DNA of 64,000 nucleotides. It comes from Microbacterium natoriense (GTDB lineage: Bacteria > Actinomycetota > Actinomycetes > Actinomycetales > Microbacteriaceae). The stretch lies in the NCBI RefSeq assembly GCF_030816295.1, contig NZ_JAUSXV010000001.1, positions 3,224,001 through 3,288,000 of the forward strand, read 5' to 3'. Shown here piece after piece: positions 7,589 through 17,201 of this stretch (within the stretch, counting starts at the first letter, position 1; the number at the start of each line of letters is the position of its first letter). Under the pieces are notes generated by a model. It saw nothing but the letters and a program-made list of their open reading frames with translations, was not told the origin of the DNA and ran no database searches. Both the position numbers and the translations under genes were made by a program.

Positions 7589-8173
7589 ATGGTGACGATC
7601 ACGACCGAGGTGGCGACGACGCCTCGATGGGACGATGTGCAGCATGCCCTCACCGGCGGCGGAGACGGCGCGAGCTGCCAGTGCATCTGGCCTGTTCTGA
7701 GCAACAAGGACTGGAACGAGACCACGAAAGAGCAGCGCACCGAGATGCTGCACGCCGAGATCGATGCGGGTCCCCCGCCAGGAATCATCGCGTACGTCGA
7801 CGGCGAGGCAGCCGGCTGGATCCGCGTCGGTCCGCGCACCGCTCAGGCGCGCGTACCGCGCACGCGCATCATCGCGGCCGCAACCGAAGAGCCCTTCGAC
7901 GACGACAGCGTCTGGGCGGTCACCTGCTTCGTCGTGCGACGTGAACACCGCGGACAGGGCATAAATCTCGCGCTTCTGCGCGCCGCCGTCGAGCACGCGA
8001 AGTCCTCCGGAGCCCGTCTGATCGAGGGCTATCCGGTCGATACGGGCGGTGAGAAGATGCGCACGAACGATCTGTTCCACGGCACCCTGGGCACGTATCT
8101 CGCCGCCGGCTTCGAGAAGAAGTCCGAGATGAAGCCCGGGCGGACCCTCGTCGCACTCGGTCTCACCCGCTGA
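7589..8173 (+). CDS. GNAT family N-acetyltransferase
   Basis: The 194-residue protein has the acetyl-CoA loop RREHRGQGINLALL near residue 120, preceded by the beta-4 strand VWAVTCFVV, and ends with the FHGTLGTYLAAGFEK segment. The N-terminal SCQCIWPVLSNKDWNE matches a GNAT subgroup with a Cys-x-Cys-x-W start. The acceptor substrate is unknown. The ATG at 7589 is chosen because TAGCGT lies 7 nt upstream, a leaderless promoter; an upstream ATG at 7523 is possible. Confidence 0.85.
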   Translation: MVTITTEVATTPRWDDVQHALTGGGDGASCQCIWPVLSNKDWNETTKEQRTEMLHAEIDAGPPPGIIAYVDGEAAGWIRVGPRTAQARVPRTRIIAAATEEPFDDDSVWAVTCFVVRREHRGQGINLALLRAAVEHAKSSGARLIEGYPVDTGGEKMRTNDLFHGTLGTYLAAGFEKKSEMKPGRTLVALGLTR

Positions 8174-8189
8174 CCGCTAGCGTGGTGGC

Positions 8190-8645
8190 ATGAGCGACCA
8201 GCATCCGATCGTCGAAGACGACGTCCTCGGCACCCTCGTCCGCGCGACCACGGAACTGACCGACGGCGAGATCCTCACGCACGACTGGTACGCCGGCTCG
8301 GTCGTCACCGACGGCGGCGACGTCGACCTCATGATCGAGGCGACGACGCACGCCGAGGTGACGCCGCTGCTCCCCCGGCTTCGCGAGGTCGTCTCCCGAC
8401 TCGACGTTCTTCGACGCGTGGCCTCGGATGCCGTCGTCGCCCGCTTCAGCACCGGGGAGCCGGAGGCGCATGAACTCGACAAGGCAGCATCCGACCTGGC
8501 CTTGGAGACGATCGAGGCCGCAGCCGACGGAACGATCATCTTGCACCTGATCGACGACTGCGGCGAGCACTTCCCTGAGGGCTACTGGCCCGCCGTGCAT
8601 CTCGCACCCGACGACGGCGTCGCCGACGTCACCGTCGAGTCCTGA
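8190..8645 (+). CDS. Uncharacterised acidic protein
   Basis: The 151-residue acidic protein has no signal peptide or membrane segment. The central WYAGSVVTDGGDVDLMIEA and the late EGYWPAVHLAPDD may place it near DUF2004-type proteins, but this is weak. It is followed by a YhhN gene whose ATG overlaps its TGA by one base, so the genes are co-transcribed and probably coupled. Function is unknown. Confidence 0.65.
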   Translation: MSDQHPIVEDDVLGTLVRATTELTDGEILTHDWYAGSVVTDGGDVDLMIEATTHAEVTPLLPRLREVVSRLDVLRRVASDAVVARFSTGEPEAHELDKAASDLALETIEAAADGTIILHLIDDCGEHFPEGYWPAVHLAPDDGVADVTVES

Positions 8646-9304
8646 TGACGCTCCGCGCACTGGCGTGGGCGTTCGCGCCCTACATCATCCTCTCGGCAGT
8701 CCACGTGATCCTGCTGGCCGTTGACAGCCCGCTCGCCGGGCCAACGAAGCTCGGCCTGATGCCGCTCCTCGCGATCCCGGTGCTCGTGTCGGCGCGGCGC
8801 TTGAAGCCACGCTCGGTGACGGTCTTGCTGCTGGTTGCGCTGCTGTTCTCGTGGCTGGGCGACGGCGCCGGCGCGTTCTTCCCCGTGCTTCCCGAACTGC
8901 CGCTCATGCTCGGGTTCTTCGGCGTCGCGCATGTGGCGTACATCGTGCTGTTCGCCCGTCACCTCTCCCGGCGCCGGATGCCCTGGTGGGCACTCATCTA
9001 CGTGCTCTGGTGGATCGCCATGGTCATCGTGATCGGCCCGCACTCAGGCGATCTGCTCGTCGCCGTGGCGATCTACGGACTCGTGCTCGCCGGCACAGCC
9101 GCGTTCTCGACTCGGTGCCACCCGCTCGTCGCGGTGGGCGGCGCGTTCTTCCTGACGAGCGACTCGATCCTCGCCTTCCGGCTCTTCGTTCCCGACGCAC
9201 TGCCCGAGTGGAGCAGCCCCGCCGTCATGCTCACGTATACGGTCGGGCAGGGACTCATCGTCGCCGGCGCGCTCGCCTCAGCCCGAGCAGAGAGGAGCCG
9301 CTGA
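8645..9304 (+). CDS. YhhN/TMEM86-family membrane protein (lysoplasmalogenase-like)
   Basis: The 219-residue protein has about eight transmembrane helices. The YhhN-family landmarks are visible: TKLGLMPLLAIP near residue 35, FSWLGDGAGAF near 70, and GGAFFLTSDSILAFR near 170, which supply the conserved acidic residues. Animal TMEM86B cleaves the vinyl-ether bond of lysoplasmalogen; the bacterial substrate is often unknown. The start overlaps the upstream stop (TGATG) and its own stop overlaps the next ATG. Confidence 0.85.
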   Translation: MTLRALAWAFAPYIILSAVHVILLAVDSPLAGPTKLGLMPLLAIPVLVSARRLKPRSVTVLLLVALLFSWLGDGAGAFFPVLPELPLMLGFFGVAHVAYIVLFARHLSRRRMPWWALIYVLWWIAMVIVIGPHSGDLLVAVAIYGLVLAGTAAFSTRCHPLVAVGGAFFLTSDSILAFRLFVPDALPEWSSPAVMLTYTVGQGLIVAGALASARAERSR

Positions 9305-9675
9305 TGGACGCGGCGCGGATCGACAGCTGGCTGTGGGCGGTGCGCGCCTACAAGACGCGTTCGGCGGCGACAACCGCGTGCCGTGCGGGACACATCCGGC
9401 TGAACGGCGACAAGGTCAAAGCAGCGCAGCACGTGCGCATCGGCGACGAGGTGCGCATCCGCATCTCGGGGTTCGACCGCATCCTCATCGTCCGCCAGAT
9501 CCTGGTCAAACGCGTGGGCGCACCAGTTGCCGCCCTCGCCTACGAAGACCGCACACCCGAGCGCGAACCCCAGGCGGCACTCGGCCTGCGAGATCGCGGT
9601 GCCGGGCGACCGACCAAGCGCGAACGCCGCGAGATCGACAAGTTGCGCGGACGCGACGACGACCCCTTCGACTGA
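9304..9675 (+). CDS. S4-domain RNA-binding protein (HslR-like)
   Basis: The 123-residue protein begins with an S4 domain (RIDSWLWAVRAYKTRSAATTA; GHIRLNGDKVKAAQHVRIGD, residues 5-55) and ends with a basic tail (GRPTKRERREIDKLRGRDDD). This is the layout of Hsp15/HslR, which recycles 50S subunits with a trapped nascent chain-tRNA. The ATG at 9304 overlaps the previous stop; the longer frame from 8851 is a shadow of the YhhN gene. Confidence 0.88.
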   Translation: MDAARIDSWLWAVRAYKTRSAATTACRAGHIRLNGDKVKAAQHVRIGDEVRIRISGFDRILIVRQILVKRVGAPVAALAYEDRTPEREPQAALGLRDRGAGRPTKRERREIDKLRGRDDDPFD

Positions 9676-9688
9676 CCCGGTTGCGCCC

Positions 9689-10582
9689 TCAGCGCCCGAT
9701 CGTGTTCAGCAGTGCGCGCGCCGACAGAATCCGGGCGCCAGCCGCTTCCGCCCGCGACTGCAACGCCCGATCGCTCGTCACCACGGTGACCGCTCGCCCC
9801 AGCGACGTCAGCCGCACGGCCTCATCGACGATCGCGTCGTCGCCCCCGGCATCCGCCCTGACCACGACGATCTCGTCGTCGTCTGCCAGCGACCGCGCCT
9901 GACCCTCGACCACGAGTGAGACCTGCGGGAACCACGTCGTCGCGTCGAGCCCGAGATCATCCGCCGGCGCCGCCAGCCCGGCCAGCCGATCCCTCAGACG
10001 ACCCGCCGCAGCCGCGCGGTCCTTCCACCATCCGTCGGGCACCGAGCCCACGACGTTGGCCGCGTCGATGACGAGAACGGGTCTCACGTCGAGCAGCGAC
10101 CTCAGCAGCGGCCACGACTCCCCGAACCCCGGATGCAGAGGCAGCGCATCGATCTCGTCGACAGGAACCCAGGCCAGCGCGACGCTCTCCGGGTCGCTGA
10201 TCACCGGCTCGAACGGCTCGACGACGTCGGCGACGACCGTCGTGTACGACCAGATGTCGAGATCGAGCACGCTCGTGAACCGCGGTCGCACCGAGCCGTC
10301 GGGCACGCCCGCCTCTTCCTGCGCTTCGCGCACCGCTCCGCGGATCGCGCTCTCGCCCTCGTGGAGCGCCCCTCCGGGCAGCCCCCAGGTGCCGCCGAAG
10401 TGGCTCCAGGCGACCCGGTGCTGCAGCAGCACGCCCCGCGAGGGATCGTAGGCGAGCAGCCCCGCCGCGCCGAAACGACCCCAGTACTTCTCCCCCGTGT
10501 CCGCGATCACCCAGGCGTCACCGGGGTTCAGCGGGCCGAGTGGCCGACGCGGTTCGCCGGCGGCAGGAGGTACGACAGTCAC
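9689..10582 (-). CDS. Nudix hydrolase fused to a NYN/PIN-like nuclease domain
   Basis: The 297-residue protein has two parts. Residues about 35-165 are a Nudix domain: GGTWGLPGGALHEGESAIRG and AVREAQEEAGV give the Nudix box. Residues about 167-297 start PVLVIDAANVVGSVPDGWWK and contain DDAIVDEA and VTVVTSDRAL, with the aspartate spacing of NYN/YacP-type PIN-fold RNases. The first part should cleave a nucleoside-diphosphate compound and the second probably cuts RNA. The GTG start at 10582 has AAGGGG directly upstream. It ends 14 nt from, and convergent with, the S4 gene. Confidence 0.8.
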   Translation of the reverse strand: MTVVPPAAGEPRRPLGPLNPGDAWVIADTGEKYWGRFGAAGLLAYDPSRGVLLQHRVAWSHFGGTWGLPGGALHEGESAIRGAVREAQEEAGVPDGSVRPRFTSVLDLDIWSYTTVVADVVEPFEPVISDPESVALAWVPVDEIDALPLHPGFGESWPLLRSLLDVRPVLVIDAANVVGSVPDGWWKDRAAAAGRLRDRLAGLAAPADDLGLDATTWFPQVSLVVEGQARSLADDDEIVVVRADAGGDDAIVDEAVRLTSLGRAVTVVTSDRALQSRAEAAGARILSARALLNTIGR

Positions 10583-10642
10583 CCCTTCAGCCTTTCACAG
10601 CATCCGGGGTGCGTCGTCGATTCCGACACAGAGCGGAACAGC

Positions 10643-12163
10643 TCAGCGCTGGCGCTTCTCGCGCACGCGCATGTTGATCACGATCGGCGTGCCTTCGAAT
10701 TCGTACAGCTCCCGCAGGCGGCGCTGGATGAACCGGCGATAGCCCGGGTCGAGGAAGCCCGTGGTGAAGAGCACGAACGTCGGCGGACGCGTCGAGGCCT
10801 GCGTGCCGAACAGGATGCGCGGCTGCTTGCCTCCACGCAGCGGGTGCGGGTGCTCGGCGACGAGCTCGGCGAGGAACGCGTTGAACTTGCCGGTCGGGAT
10901 GCGGCGATCCCAGTTCTCCAGCGAAGTCTCGAGCGCCGGGACCAGCTTGTCGAGGTGACGGCCGGTCTTCGCCGAGATGTTCACACGAGGAGCCCAGGCG
11001 ACGTGCGCGAGGTCCTGCTCGATCTCTCGCTCGAGATAGCGACGGCGATCCTGGTTCTCGAGGTCGTCGTCGTTCAGACGGTCCCACTTGTTGAACGCGA
11101 GCACGAGCGAACGACCCGATTCCAGCACCAGATCGATGATGCGCACGTCCTGCTCGCTGATCGACTCGGAGACGTCGAGGACGACGACCGCGACCTCCGC
11201 CTTCTCGAGTGCGGCCGAGGTGCGCAGCGAGGCGTAGAAGTCGGCGCCCTGCGCCATGTGCACGCGACGACGGATGCCGGCGGTGTCGACGAAGCGCCAC
11301 AGCTTGCCGCCGAGTTCGACGATCTCGTCGACCGGGTCGCGGGTGGTTCCCGCGAGGTCGTTCACGACGACGCGCTCCTCGCCTGCGGCCCTGTTCAGCA
11401 GCGACGACTTGCCGACGTTCGGGCGGCCGAGGATCGCGACGCGGCGCGGTCCGCCGATCTCCTGCTTGGCCACCGCAGAGATCTCCGGCAGCTTCTTCAG
11501 CAGGGTGTCGAGCAGGTCGGCGACGCCCCGACCGTGGATCGCGGAGACGGGATACGGCTCACCGAGGCCCAGGTTCCAGAGGGCGGCCGCCTCCGGCTCC
11601 TGGCGGGCGTCATCGATCTTGTTCGCGACGAGGAAGACCGGCTTGCCGCTCTTGCGCAGCAGCTTCACGACGTGCTCGTCGGTCGACGTCGCGCCCACCA
11701 GAGCGTCGACGACGAACAGCACGACGTCGCAGAGCTCGATCGCGACCTCGGCCTGAGCTGCCACCGAGCGGTCGATGCCGCGGGCGTCGGGCTCCCAGCC
11801 TCCGGTGTCGACGAGCGTGAAGCGCCGGTCGTTCCACTCGGCCTTGTAGGTGACGCGGTCGCGCGTGACACCGGGGGTGTCCTCGACGACGGCCTCGCGG
11901 CGGCCGAGGATGCGGTTCACGAGCGCGGACTTGCCCACGTTCGGGCGCCCGACGATCGCCACCACCGGCAGGGCGGGCATGAACTGGATGCCGTCCTCGC
12001 CCATCGTGATGCCGGCGAGGAGCGCGGCGTCCTCATCGTCCAGGTCGTAGTCGGCGAGACCCGCTCGCAGTGTCTCGGCGCGCTGCTCGGCGAGCTGCTC
12101 GTCGAGCGCGTCCATCTTCTCTGCGAGGTGGTCAGGGCCGCCTTCGTATTCGTCGTCAGCCAC
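10643..12163 (-). CDS. der: Ribosome assembly GTPase Der (EngA)
   Basis: The 506-residue protein carries two tandem GTPase domains. Each has a P-loop GRPNVGKS; the first has DTPG and NKID, the second DTAG and NKWD. A KH-like C-terminal domain ends near [17 protein letters not shown]. It acts in 50S subunit maturation. An N-terminal acidic extension of about 65 residues precedes the first domain, as is common in actinobacteria. The GTG start overlaps the cmk stop by 8 nt. Der is the last gene of the parA-scpAB-rluB-tyrA-cmk-der unit. Confidence 0.96.
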   Translation of the reverse strand: MADDEYEGGPDHLAEKMDALDEQLAEQRAETLRAGLADYDLDDEDAALLAGITMGEDGIQFMPALPVVAIVGRPNVGKSALVNRILGRREAVVEDTPGVTRDRVTYKAEWNDRRFTLVDTGGWEPDARGIDRSVAAQAEVAIELCDVVLFVVDALVGATSTDEHVVKLLRKSGKPVFLVANKIDDARQEPEAAALWNLGLGEPYPVSAIHGRGVADLLDTLLKKLPEISAVAKQEIGGPRRVAILGRPNVGKSSLLNRAAGEERVVVNDLAGTTRDPVDEIVELGGKLWRFVDTAGIRRRVHMAQGADFYASLRTSAALEKAEVAVVVLDVSESISEQDVRIIDLVLESGRSLVLAFNKWDRLNDDDLENQDRRRYLEREIEQDLAHVAWAPRVNISAKTGRHLDKLVPALETSLENWDRRIPTGKFNAFLAELVAEHPHPLRGGKQPRILFGTQASTRPPTFVLFTTGFLDPGYRRFIQRRLRELYEFEGTPIVINMRVREKRQR

Positions 12164-12842
12164 GGGGTGCTCCTCGGAGTCGTTCGATCACCGTGAGTAC
12201 GGCATCGATGGTCTGGGTGAAATCCAATTCGGTCGAATCGACGACTTCGACGCCTTCGGCGGCGTTCAGGAAGTCGACGACGGCGCTGTCGGAGGCGTCG
12301 CGCTTGTGCAGGGCGGCGGCCACCGTCTCGGCGCTCTCGCCCGCGAGTTCGCCGGCACGGCGAGCGGCGCGCACCTCGGGGGCGGCGGTCAGCAGGATGC
12401 GCACGGGAGCGTCGGGGGCGACCACCGTGGTGATGTCGCGCCCTTCCACGACCACCGCGTCGTACGGGGCTTCCGCCACAAGGGTGCGGAAGAGCGCATT
12501 CACCTGCTCGCGCACGGCCGGCACGCGGGCCACGCCGCTGACGGCGCCGGAGACGCGAGGGTCGCGGATCGCCTCGGTGACGTCGGCCTCGCCGACGCGC
12601 ACCGTGCGGTCGTCGGGATCGAGGCCGAGACGCACGGGGAAGTCGGATGCCGCGGCAAGAACCGCGTCGGCATCCGCCGTGTCGGCGCCGCGGTCGAGCA
12701 CGTGCCAGGCCAGCGCACGATAGGCCGAGCCGGTGTCGAGGTAGCCGAAGCCGAGCTTGCGGGCCACCGCCTTGGACACGCTGGATTTGCCCGAGCCTGC
12801 AGGCCCGTCGATCGCGATGAAGTCTGTAGTGGTGTCAGTCAT
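12156..12842 (-). CDS. cmk: Cytidylate kinase
   Basis: The 228-residue protein begins [20 protein letters not shown] with the P-loop GPAGSGKS at about residues 12-19. It has the family segments [15 protein letters not shown] and [15 protein letters not shown] and the RDASDSA motif near the C-terminus. It phosphorylates CMP and dCMP. The ATG at 12842 overlaps the tyrA stop by 8 nt (ATGACTGA); the upstream extension has no support. It is coupled between tyrA and der. Confidence 0.95.
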   Translation of the reverse strand: MTDTTTDFIAIDGPAGSGKSSVSKAVARKLGFGYLDTGSAYRALAWHVLDRGADTADADAVLAAASDFPVRLGLDPDDRTVRVGEADVTEAIRDPRVSGAVSGVARVPAVREQVNALFRTLVAEAPYDAVVVEGRDITTVVAPDAPVRILLTAAPEVRAARRAGELAGESAETVAAALHKRDASDSAVVDFLNAAEGVEVVDSTELDFTQTIDAVLTVIERLRGAPRG

Positions 12843-13974
12843 TCGTGTTCCCCGCGATCCGCCAGCCGCGTTCGGTGAGTCCGGTGATCGCCCCGTGCAG
12901 TGCGGCGGGGTCGACGCTGATCTCGGCGAGACCGAACTGCGCACCGGGTGAGTGCTCGAGGCGCAGATCCTCGACGTTCACACCCAGTTCGCCGAGTTCG
13001 CCGAACAGACGCCCGAGCTGGCCGGGGGTGTCGTCGACCATCACGACGAGGGACTCGAAGCGGCGGTTCTGGCCGTGCTTGCCCGGCAGACGCTCGACGC
13101 CGTCGTTGCCGTGGCGGATGGTCTCGGCGACAGCGCGCCGGGCGCCCGGGGCCTCGGGTGCGCGCAACGCCTCGGAGACGTCACGCAGATCGGCGGCGAG
13201 AGCATCGAGGATCTCCACCACGGGAGCCGCGTTGGCGCCGAGTATCTGCACCCACAGTTCGGGTGCGGATGCCGCGATCCGCGTGGTATCGCGCACACCC
13301 TGGCCGGCCAGGCGCAAGGCGCCCTCTTCGGCCTCGGCGAGACGCCCCGCGAGCAGACTCGCGACCACCTGCGGAACGTGGGAGGTCAGCGCGACCGAGC
13401 GGTCGTGCTCCTCCGGCGTCATCTCCAGCGGCGTCGCACCGACGTCGAGGGCGAGGGCCTCGACGAGGGAGAGGTCGGCCGCTGAGGTCTCCTCATCACG
13501 GCACACCACCCACGGACGACCGATGAACAGATCGGCGCGTGCCGAGATCGCTCCCCCGCGTTCGCGGCCGGCGAGCGGATGAGAGCCGATGTAGCGCCGC
13601 AGGTCGACTCCGCGTTCGCTCAGCGCTCGGAACGGCTCGAGCTTCACGCTCGCGACGTCCGTGACGACCGCATCCGGGTGATTCTCGAGCTCGTTCTGGA
13701 TGACATCGGCAGTGACATCGGGCGGAACCGCCACGACGATCAGCACCGGCGCGTCGCCAGCCGCGGGTGCGCGACCGGCGCCGTAGTCGATCGCGAGGCG
13801 CTGCTGCGCAGGCGAGGTGTCGGAGAGCACGACGTCGACGCCCTTCGCGCGCAGTGCATGACCGATGCTCGCGCCCAGCAGGCCGGTGCCGACGATGCGC
13901 ACCGTGCCCGTGATCCGCGCGGCGACGGCGCCGGCAGCGCGGACCGCGCTGGGCGCACTGGTCGTGTCGGTCAC
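12835..13974 (-). CDS. tyrA: Prephenate dehydrogenase with ACT domain
   Basis: The 379-residue enzyme of tyrosine synthesis has a Rossmann motif [15 protein letters not shown] near residue 28 and the catalytic histidine region [14 protein letters not shown] near 130. A C-terminal ACT domain ([20 protein letters not shown], about residues 310-375) probably binds tyrosine for feedback control. Its start overlaps the rluB stop by 4 nt and its end overlaps cmk. Confidence 0.95.
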   Translation of the reverse strand: MTDTTSAPSAVRAAGAVAARITGTVRIVGTGLLGASIGHALRAKGVDVVLSDTSPAQQRLAIDYGAGRAPAAGDAPVLIVVAVPPDVTADVIQNELENHPDAVVTDVASVKLEPFRALSERGVDLRRYIGSHPLAGRERGGAISARADLFIGRPWVVCRDEETSAADLSLVEALALDVGATPLEMTPEEHDRSVALTSHVPQVVASLLAGRLAEAEEGALRLAGQGVRDTTRIAASAPELWVQILGANAAPVVEILDALAADLRDVSEALRAPEAPGARRAVAETIRHGNDGVERLPGKHGQNRRFESLVVMVDDTPGQLGRLFGELGELGVNVEDLRLEHSPGAQFGLAEISVDPAALHGAITGLTERGWRIAGNTND

Positions 13975-14759
13975 TCGTTCTCCTGCTGCTCGCCGTCGCT
14001 CGTTCCGGCACGGGTATCACGGCGCGACAGAGTAAGAAGCGCGCCCAACTCGATTTTAGTCAGTTCCCGCGTCTTCCCCGCCGGGAGGGTTCCCAGGTGG
14101 AGCGGCCCGAACTGCCGACGCACGAGCTCGGTCACCGGGTGGCCGACCGCCGCCATCATGCGGCGGACGATGCGGTTGCGCCCGGAGTGCAGGGTGAGCT
14201 CGACGAGGCTCGACCCGCGCGAGGTGTCGAGCAGCCTCGCCTTGTCTGCCGTGATGGGTCCGTCTTCGAGCTCGATGCCCTTGGTCAGCTTCGAGATCGT
14301 CTGCGCCGTGACTGCGCCATCGACCTTCGCGATGTACACCTTCGTGACGCCGAACGAGGGGTGCGCGAGCACGTGCGCCAGATCGCCGTCGTTCGTGAGG
14401 AGCAGGAGACCGCTGGTCTCGGCATCCAGTCGGCCGACGTTGTACAGGCGCTCTTCGTAGTCCTCCGTGAACCGGCGGAGATCCGGCCGACCGCTCTCGT
14501 CGCGCATGCTGCTGACGACGCCGGTGGGCTTGTTGAGCATGACGTAGCGCTTCGAGACGTCGAGCTGCACGGCCGTGCCGTCGACGTCGACGAGATCGTT
14601 CTCGGGATCGATGCGCCTGCCGAGCTCGGAGACGACTTCGCCGTTCACCCGGATGCGCCCCTCGACGATGTAGTCCTCGATGACGCGACGCGACGCGACT
14701 CCCGCGGCGGAGAGCACCTTCTGCAGGCGGATGCCCTCGGGGGCTGAACTGTCGGTCAT
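13971..14759 (-). CDS. rluB: 23S rRNA pseudouridine synthase RluB-like
   Basis: The 262-residue protein has an N-terminal S4 domain (IRLQKVLSAAGVASRRVIED) and the RsuA/RluB catalytic motif GRLDAETSGLLLLTNDGDLA near residue 115, with its nucleophilic aspartate. It should modify 23S rRNA near position 2605 (E. coli numbering); the exact target is inferred. The basic motif NRIVRRMMAAVGHPV is present. It overlaps scpB and tyrA by 4 nt each. Confidence 0.92.
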   Translation of the reverse strand: MTDSSAPEGIRLQKVLSAAGVASRRVIEDYIVEGRIRVNGEVVSELGRRIDPENDLVDVDGTAVQLDVSKRYVMLNKPTGVVSSMRDESGRPDLRRFTEDYEERLYNVGRLDAETSGLLLLTNDGDLAHVLAHPSFGVTKVYIAKVDGAVTAQTISKLTKGIELEDGPITADKARLLDTSRGSSLVELTLHSGRNRIVRRMMAAVGHPVTELVRRQFGPLHLGTLPAGKTRELTKIELGALLTLSRRDTRAGTSDGEQQENE

Positions 14760-15361
14760 CGGACCACTCCTTCATCGAAACCATCGGCGCCGTCATCGAG
14801 AAGCGGCGAGATCGGGGGCAGCTCGTCTATCGAGTTGATCCCCAGGTGCTGCAGCAGCGCGTCGGTCGTGCCGTAGTTGATGGCGCCGGTCTCTGAGTCG
14901 GCGAACATCTCGGTGATCAGACCGCGGGCGAGCAGCGTGCGCACGACCGAATCGACGTTCACGGCACGGATAGAGGCTACCTGACTACGGGTCACCGGTT
15001 GTTTGTAGGCGATGACGGCGAGCGTCTCGAGCGCCGCCTGCGAGAGCCGGGCGGGCGCCTGACCGCCGATGAAATCGGCGACGAGGTCGTCGTGGTCGTC
15101 TCGCACGTACAGCCGCCAGCCTCCGCCGACCTCGCGCAGCTCGAACCCCCGGCGGGGGCCGCGGCCCACTCCGTCGTAGTCGGCGACGAGGGTCTCGAGG
15201 GTCTGCCTGACGGCGGCGACCGGAGCGCCCACGGCGGCCGCCAGCGCGACCAGCCCGATCGGCTCGTCGATGATGAGCAGGATGGCCTCGACCTTCTCGG
15301 TCAGCGGCGCCTCCACGGGTTCCCTCTGGGTCCCTGAGCTTGTCGAAGGGTCATCGGTCAT
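14756..15361 (-). CDS. scpB: Segregation and condensation protein B
   Basis: The 201-residue protein has two winged-helix domains typical of ScpB: AILLIIDEPIGLVALAAAV and, later, SQAALETLAVIAYKQPVTRS with the following IRAVNVDSVVRTLLARGLI. It binds ScpA and the SMC complex for chromosome segregation. The first residues (MTDDPSTSSGTQREP) are encoded by a palindromic repeat also present in argC, so the N-terminus is probably disordered. It overlaps scpA by 11 nt. Confidence 0.94.
   Translation of the reverse strand: MTDDPSTSSGTQREPVEAPLTEKVEAILLIIDEPIGLVALAAAVGAPVAAVRQTLETLVADYDGVGRGPRRGFELREVGGGWRLYVRDDHDDLVADFIGGQAPARLSQAALETLAVIAYKQPVTRSQVASIRAVNVDSVVRTLLARGLITEMFADSETGAINYGTTDALLQHLGINSIDELPPISPLLDDGADGFDEGVVR
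15328..15352. repeat. Palindromic repeat at scpA/scpB junction
   Basis: This 25-nt element (GTCCCTGAGC...GTCGAAGGG) differs at two positions from 51906-51930 in argC. Here it is translated as part of the ScpB leader (about residues 4-11) and just reaches the scpA stop codon. It is a REP-like dispersed repeat. Confidence 0.8.
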
Positions 15362-16187
15362 AGTCGGCCCCCAGGGTCGCGAGTGATTCGTCCGACCAGT
15401 GGTCGGCTGACCAGCGCAGCGTCAGCTCGCCGAGCGGTTCGAGTTGTTCGAAGGAGAGCGCCGCGTGCCGATACAGCTCGAGCACCGAGATGAATCGTGC
15501 CACCACGATGCCCGGTTCGCTGATCCCTGCGACGAGCTCGCGGAAGCTCAGCGACTCGGCTCCGCGCAGGAGCGTCACGACGATCGCCGCCTGCTCGCGG
15601 ATGCTGATGAGCGGAGCGTGCAGATGATCGAGACCGACATGCGGGATCTCCTTGGGCGTGAATGCCAGCATCGCAAGGGCGGCGAAGTCGGATGCGGTCA
15701 GCGACCAGACCAGCTCCGGCGTCTTCTTGCGATGCTTCTCGTCCAGACGAACCGCCCGCGCGTGACGGCGATCCTCCCGCTGCAGGCATCGCGAGAACCA
15801 GGCCGAGACCTCCTTGAACGCGCGATACTGCAGCAGCCGGGCGAAGAGCAGATCGCGCGCTTCGAGCAGGGCGACGGCCTCGGCATCCACCAGCTCGCCC
15901 TGGGGAAGGAGGCCGGCGACCTTCATGTCGAGCAGAGTCGCGGCGACCACGAGGAACTCCGACGCCTGATCGAGCTCCCGATCACCGTCGAGTTCTTTCA
16001 GATACGAGATGAACTCGTTCGTCACCGCGCTGAGCGACACCTCGGTGATGTCCATCTCATGCTTGGAGATGAGGTTCAGCAGCAGATCGAAGGGGCCGTC
16101 GAAGTTCGACAGCGAGACGCGGAAGCCGGAGGGCGCAGTGCCGTCTGCCGCCTCCGGCGGGGTGCCATCGCTACGCGACGGCACCAC
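15351..16187 (-). CDS. scpA: Segregation and condensation protein A
   Basis: The 278-residue kleisin subunit of the SMC complex contains the ScpA core VSLSNFDGPFDLLLNLISKH and ITEVSLSAVTNEFISYL. The C-terminal winged helix follows LSFRELVAGISEPGIVVARFI in two adjoining stretches. A GTG at 16187 is chosen as start; a second GTG at 16184 is equally possible. The longer frame to 16280 reads through parA in a different frame. The start overlaps the end of parA by 17 nt and the stop overlaps scpB. Confidence 0.92.
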   Translation of the reverse strand: MVPSRSDGTPPEAADGTAPSGFRVSLSNFDGPFDLLLNLISKHEMDITEVSLSAVTNEFISYLKELDGDRELDQASEFLVVAATLLDMKVAGLLPQGELVDAEAVALLEARDLLFARLLQYRAFKEVSAWFSRCLQREDRRHARAVRLDEKHRKKTPELVWSLTASDFAALAMLAFTPKEIPHVGLDHLHAPLISIREQAAIVVTLLRGAESLSFRELVAGISEPGIVVARFISVLELYRHAALSFEQLEPLGELTLRWSADHWSDESLATLGADYDR

Positions 16188-17061
16188 GGGCGACCAGCTC
16201 CCGAGCCAGACGCAGGTACGCCTGCGCGGCCGCGTGCTCGGGCGCGAATTCGGTGATGGGCACACCCGACACCGAGGCATCGGGGAACTTCACGGTGCGA
16301 CCGATCACCGTCTCAAGGACGTCGTCGCCGAATGCCTCGACCACGCGCTCGAGCACTTCGCGGGAGTGCAGCGTCCGTGGGTCGTACATGGTCGCGAGCA
16401 GGCCGTCGAGCTTGATGGAGGGATTCAGCCGGTCGCGCACCTTGTCGATCGTCTCGATGAGCAGCGCCACGCCCCGCAACGCGAAGAACTCGCACTCGAG
16501 CGGGATCAGCACGCCGTGCGCAGCGGTCAGCGCGTTGACGGTGAGCAGTCCGAGAGACGGTTGGCAGTCGATCAGGATGACGTCGTACTCCGCCGTCACC
16601 TGGCGCAGCACGCGCGACAGGATCGTCTCGCGTGCGACCTCGTTCACGAGGTGCACCTCGGCCGCCGAGAGGTCGATGTTGGCCGGCATCACGTCGAGGC
16701 CCTCGACGCCGGTGTGCACGATCGCGTCGTGCGCATCGCGCTTGGTGTCCAGGAGCAGGTCGTACACCGTGGGCACGTCGTGGGTCTGGACGCCGAGGCC
16801 TGCCGACAGGGCGCCCTGCGGGTCGAAGTCGACTGCGAGGACCTTGCGCCCGTACTCGGCGAGGGCCGCTGCCAGGTTGATGGTCGATGTCGTCTTTCCG
16901 ACGCCGCCCTTCTGGTTGCACAGAGCGATGATGCGAGCGGGGCCGTGCGACGTCAGCGGCTCAGGAGTCGCGAAACCCTGGTACGGCCGACCGGTGGGTC
17001 CGATGGGTGTGTCGTCGGCCTTCTTCGCCTTCGCCTTGGACGATCCCACGTTCTCAACCAC
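16171..17061 (-). CDS. ParA-family chromosome partitioning ATPase
   Basis: The 296-residue protein has the deviant Walker A motif CNQKGGVGKTTSTINLAAAL near residue 45, Walker A' VDFDPQGALS and Walker B VILIDCQPSLGLL. The GTG at 17061 has AGGAG about 6 nt upstream; earlier codons are not coding. This is the ParA-like/Soj copy that sits with scpAB in actinobacteria rather than the parAB copy at the origin. It should work with SMC-ScpAB in chromosome organisation. Confidence 0.93.
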   Translation of the reverse strand: MVENVGSSKAKAKKADDTPIGPTGRPYQGFATPEPLTSHGPARIIALCNQKGGVGKTTSTINLAAALAEYGRKVLAVDFDPQGALSAGLGVQTHDVPTVYDLLLDTKRDAHDAIVHTGVEGLDVMPANIDLSAAEVHLVNEVARETILSRVLRQVTAEYDVILIDCQPSLGLLTVNALTAAHGVLIPLECEFFALRGVALLIETIDKVRDRLNPSIKLDGLLATMYDPRTLHSREVLERVVEAFGDDVLETVIGRTVKFPDASVSGVPITEFAPEHAAAQAYLRLARELVARGAVA

Positions 17062-17150
17062 CGATTCTCCTGCTCCTTCGTGCTTGCTCGATTGTAGCGG
17101 CAGGCGAACGGCGAACCGGGCGGACGGACCCGGCGATCCTCTGATCCGCG

Positions 17151-17192
17151 CGAACGGGGTGGCTGGTCGGAGATCCGATGCCACCCCGTTCG
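17151..17192 (-). terminator. Terminator after the ABC exporter operon
   Basis: A perfect 13-bp stem (CGAACGGGGTGGC with GCCACCCCGTTCG, 16-nt loop) lies 10 nt beyond the permease stop and 90 nt before the parA start. It separates the two minus-strand units. It lacks a clear U-run. Confidence 0.7.
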
Positions 17193-17201
17193 TGCGAAGG
17201 G

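Noticed and set aside
10133..12196. 687-residue plus-strand ORF
   Set aside because: It is antisense to der and the Nudix-NYN gene and shows no domain features.
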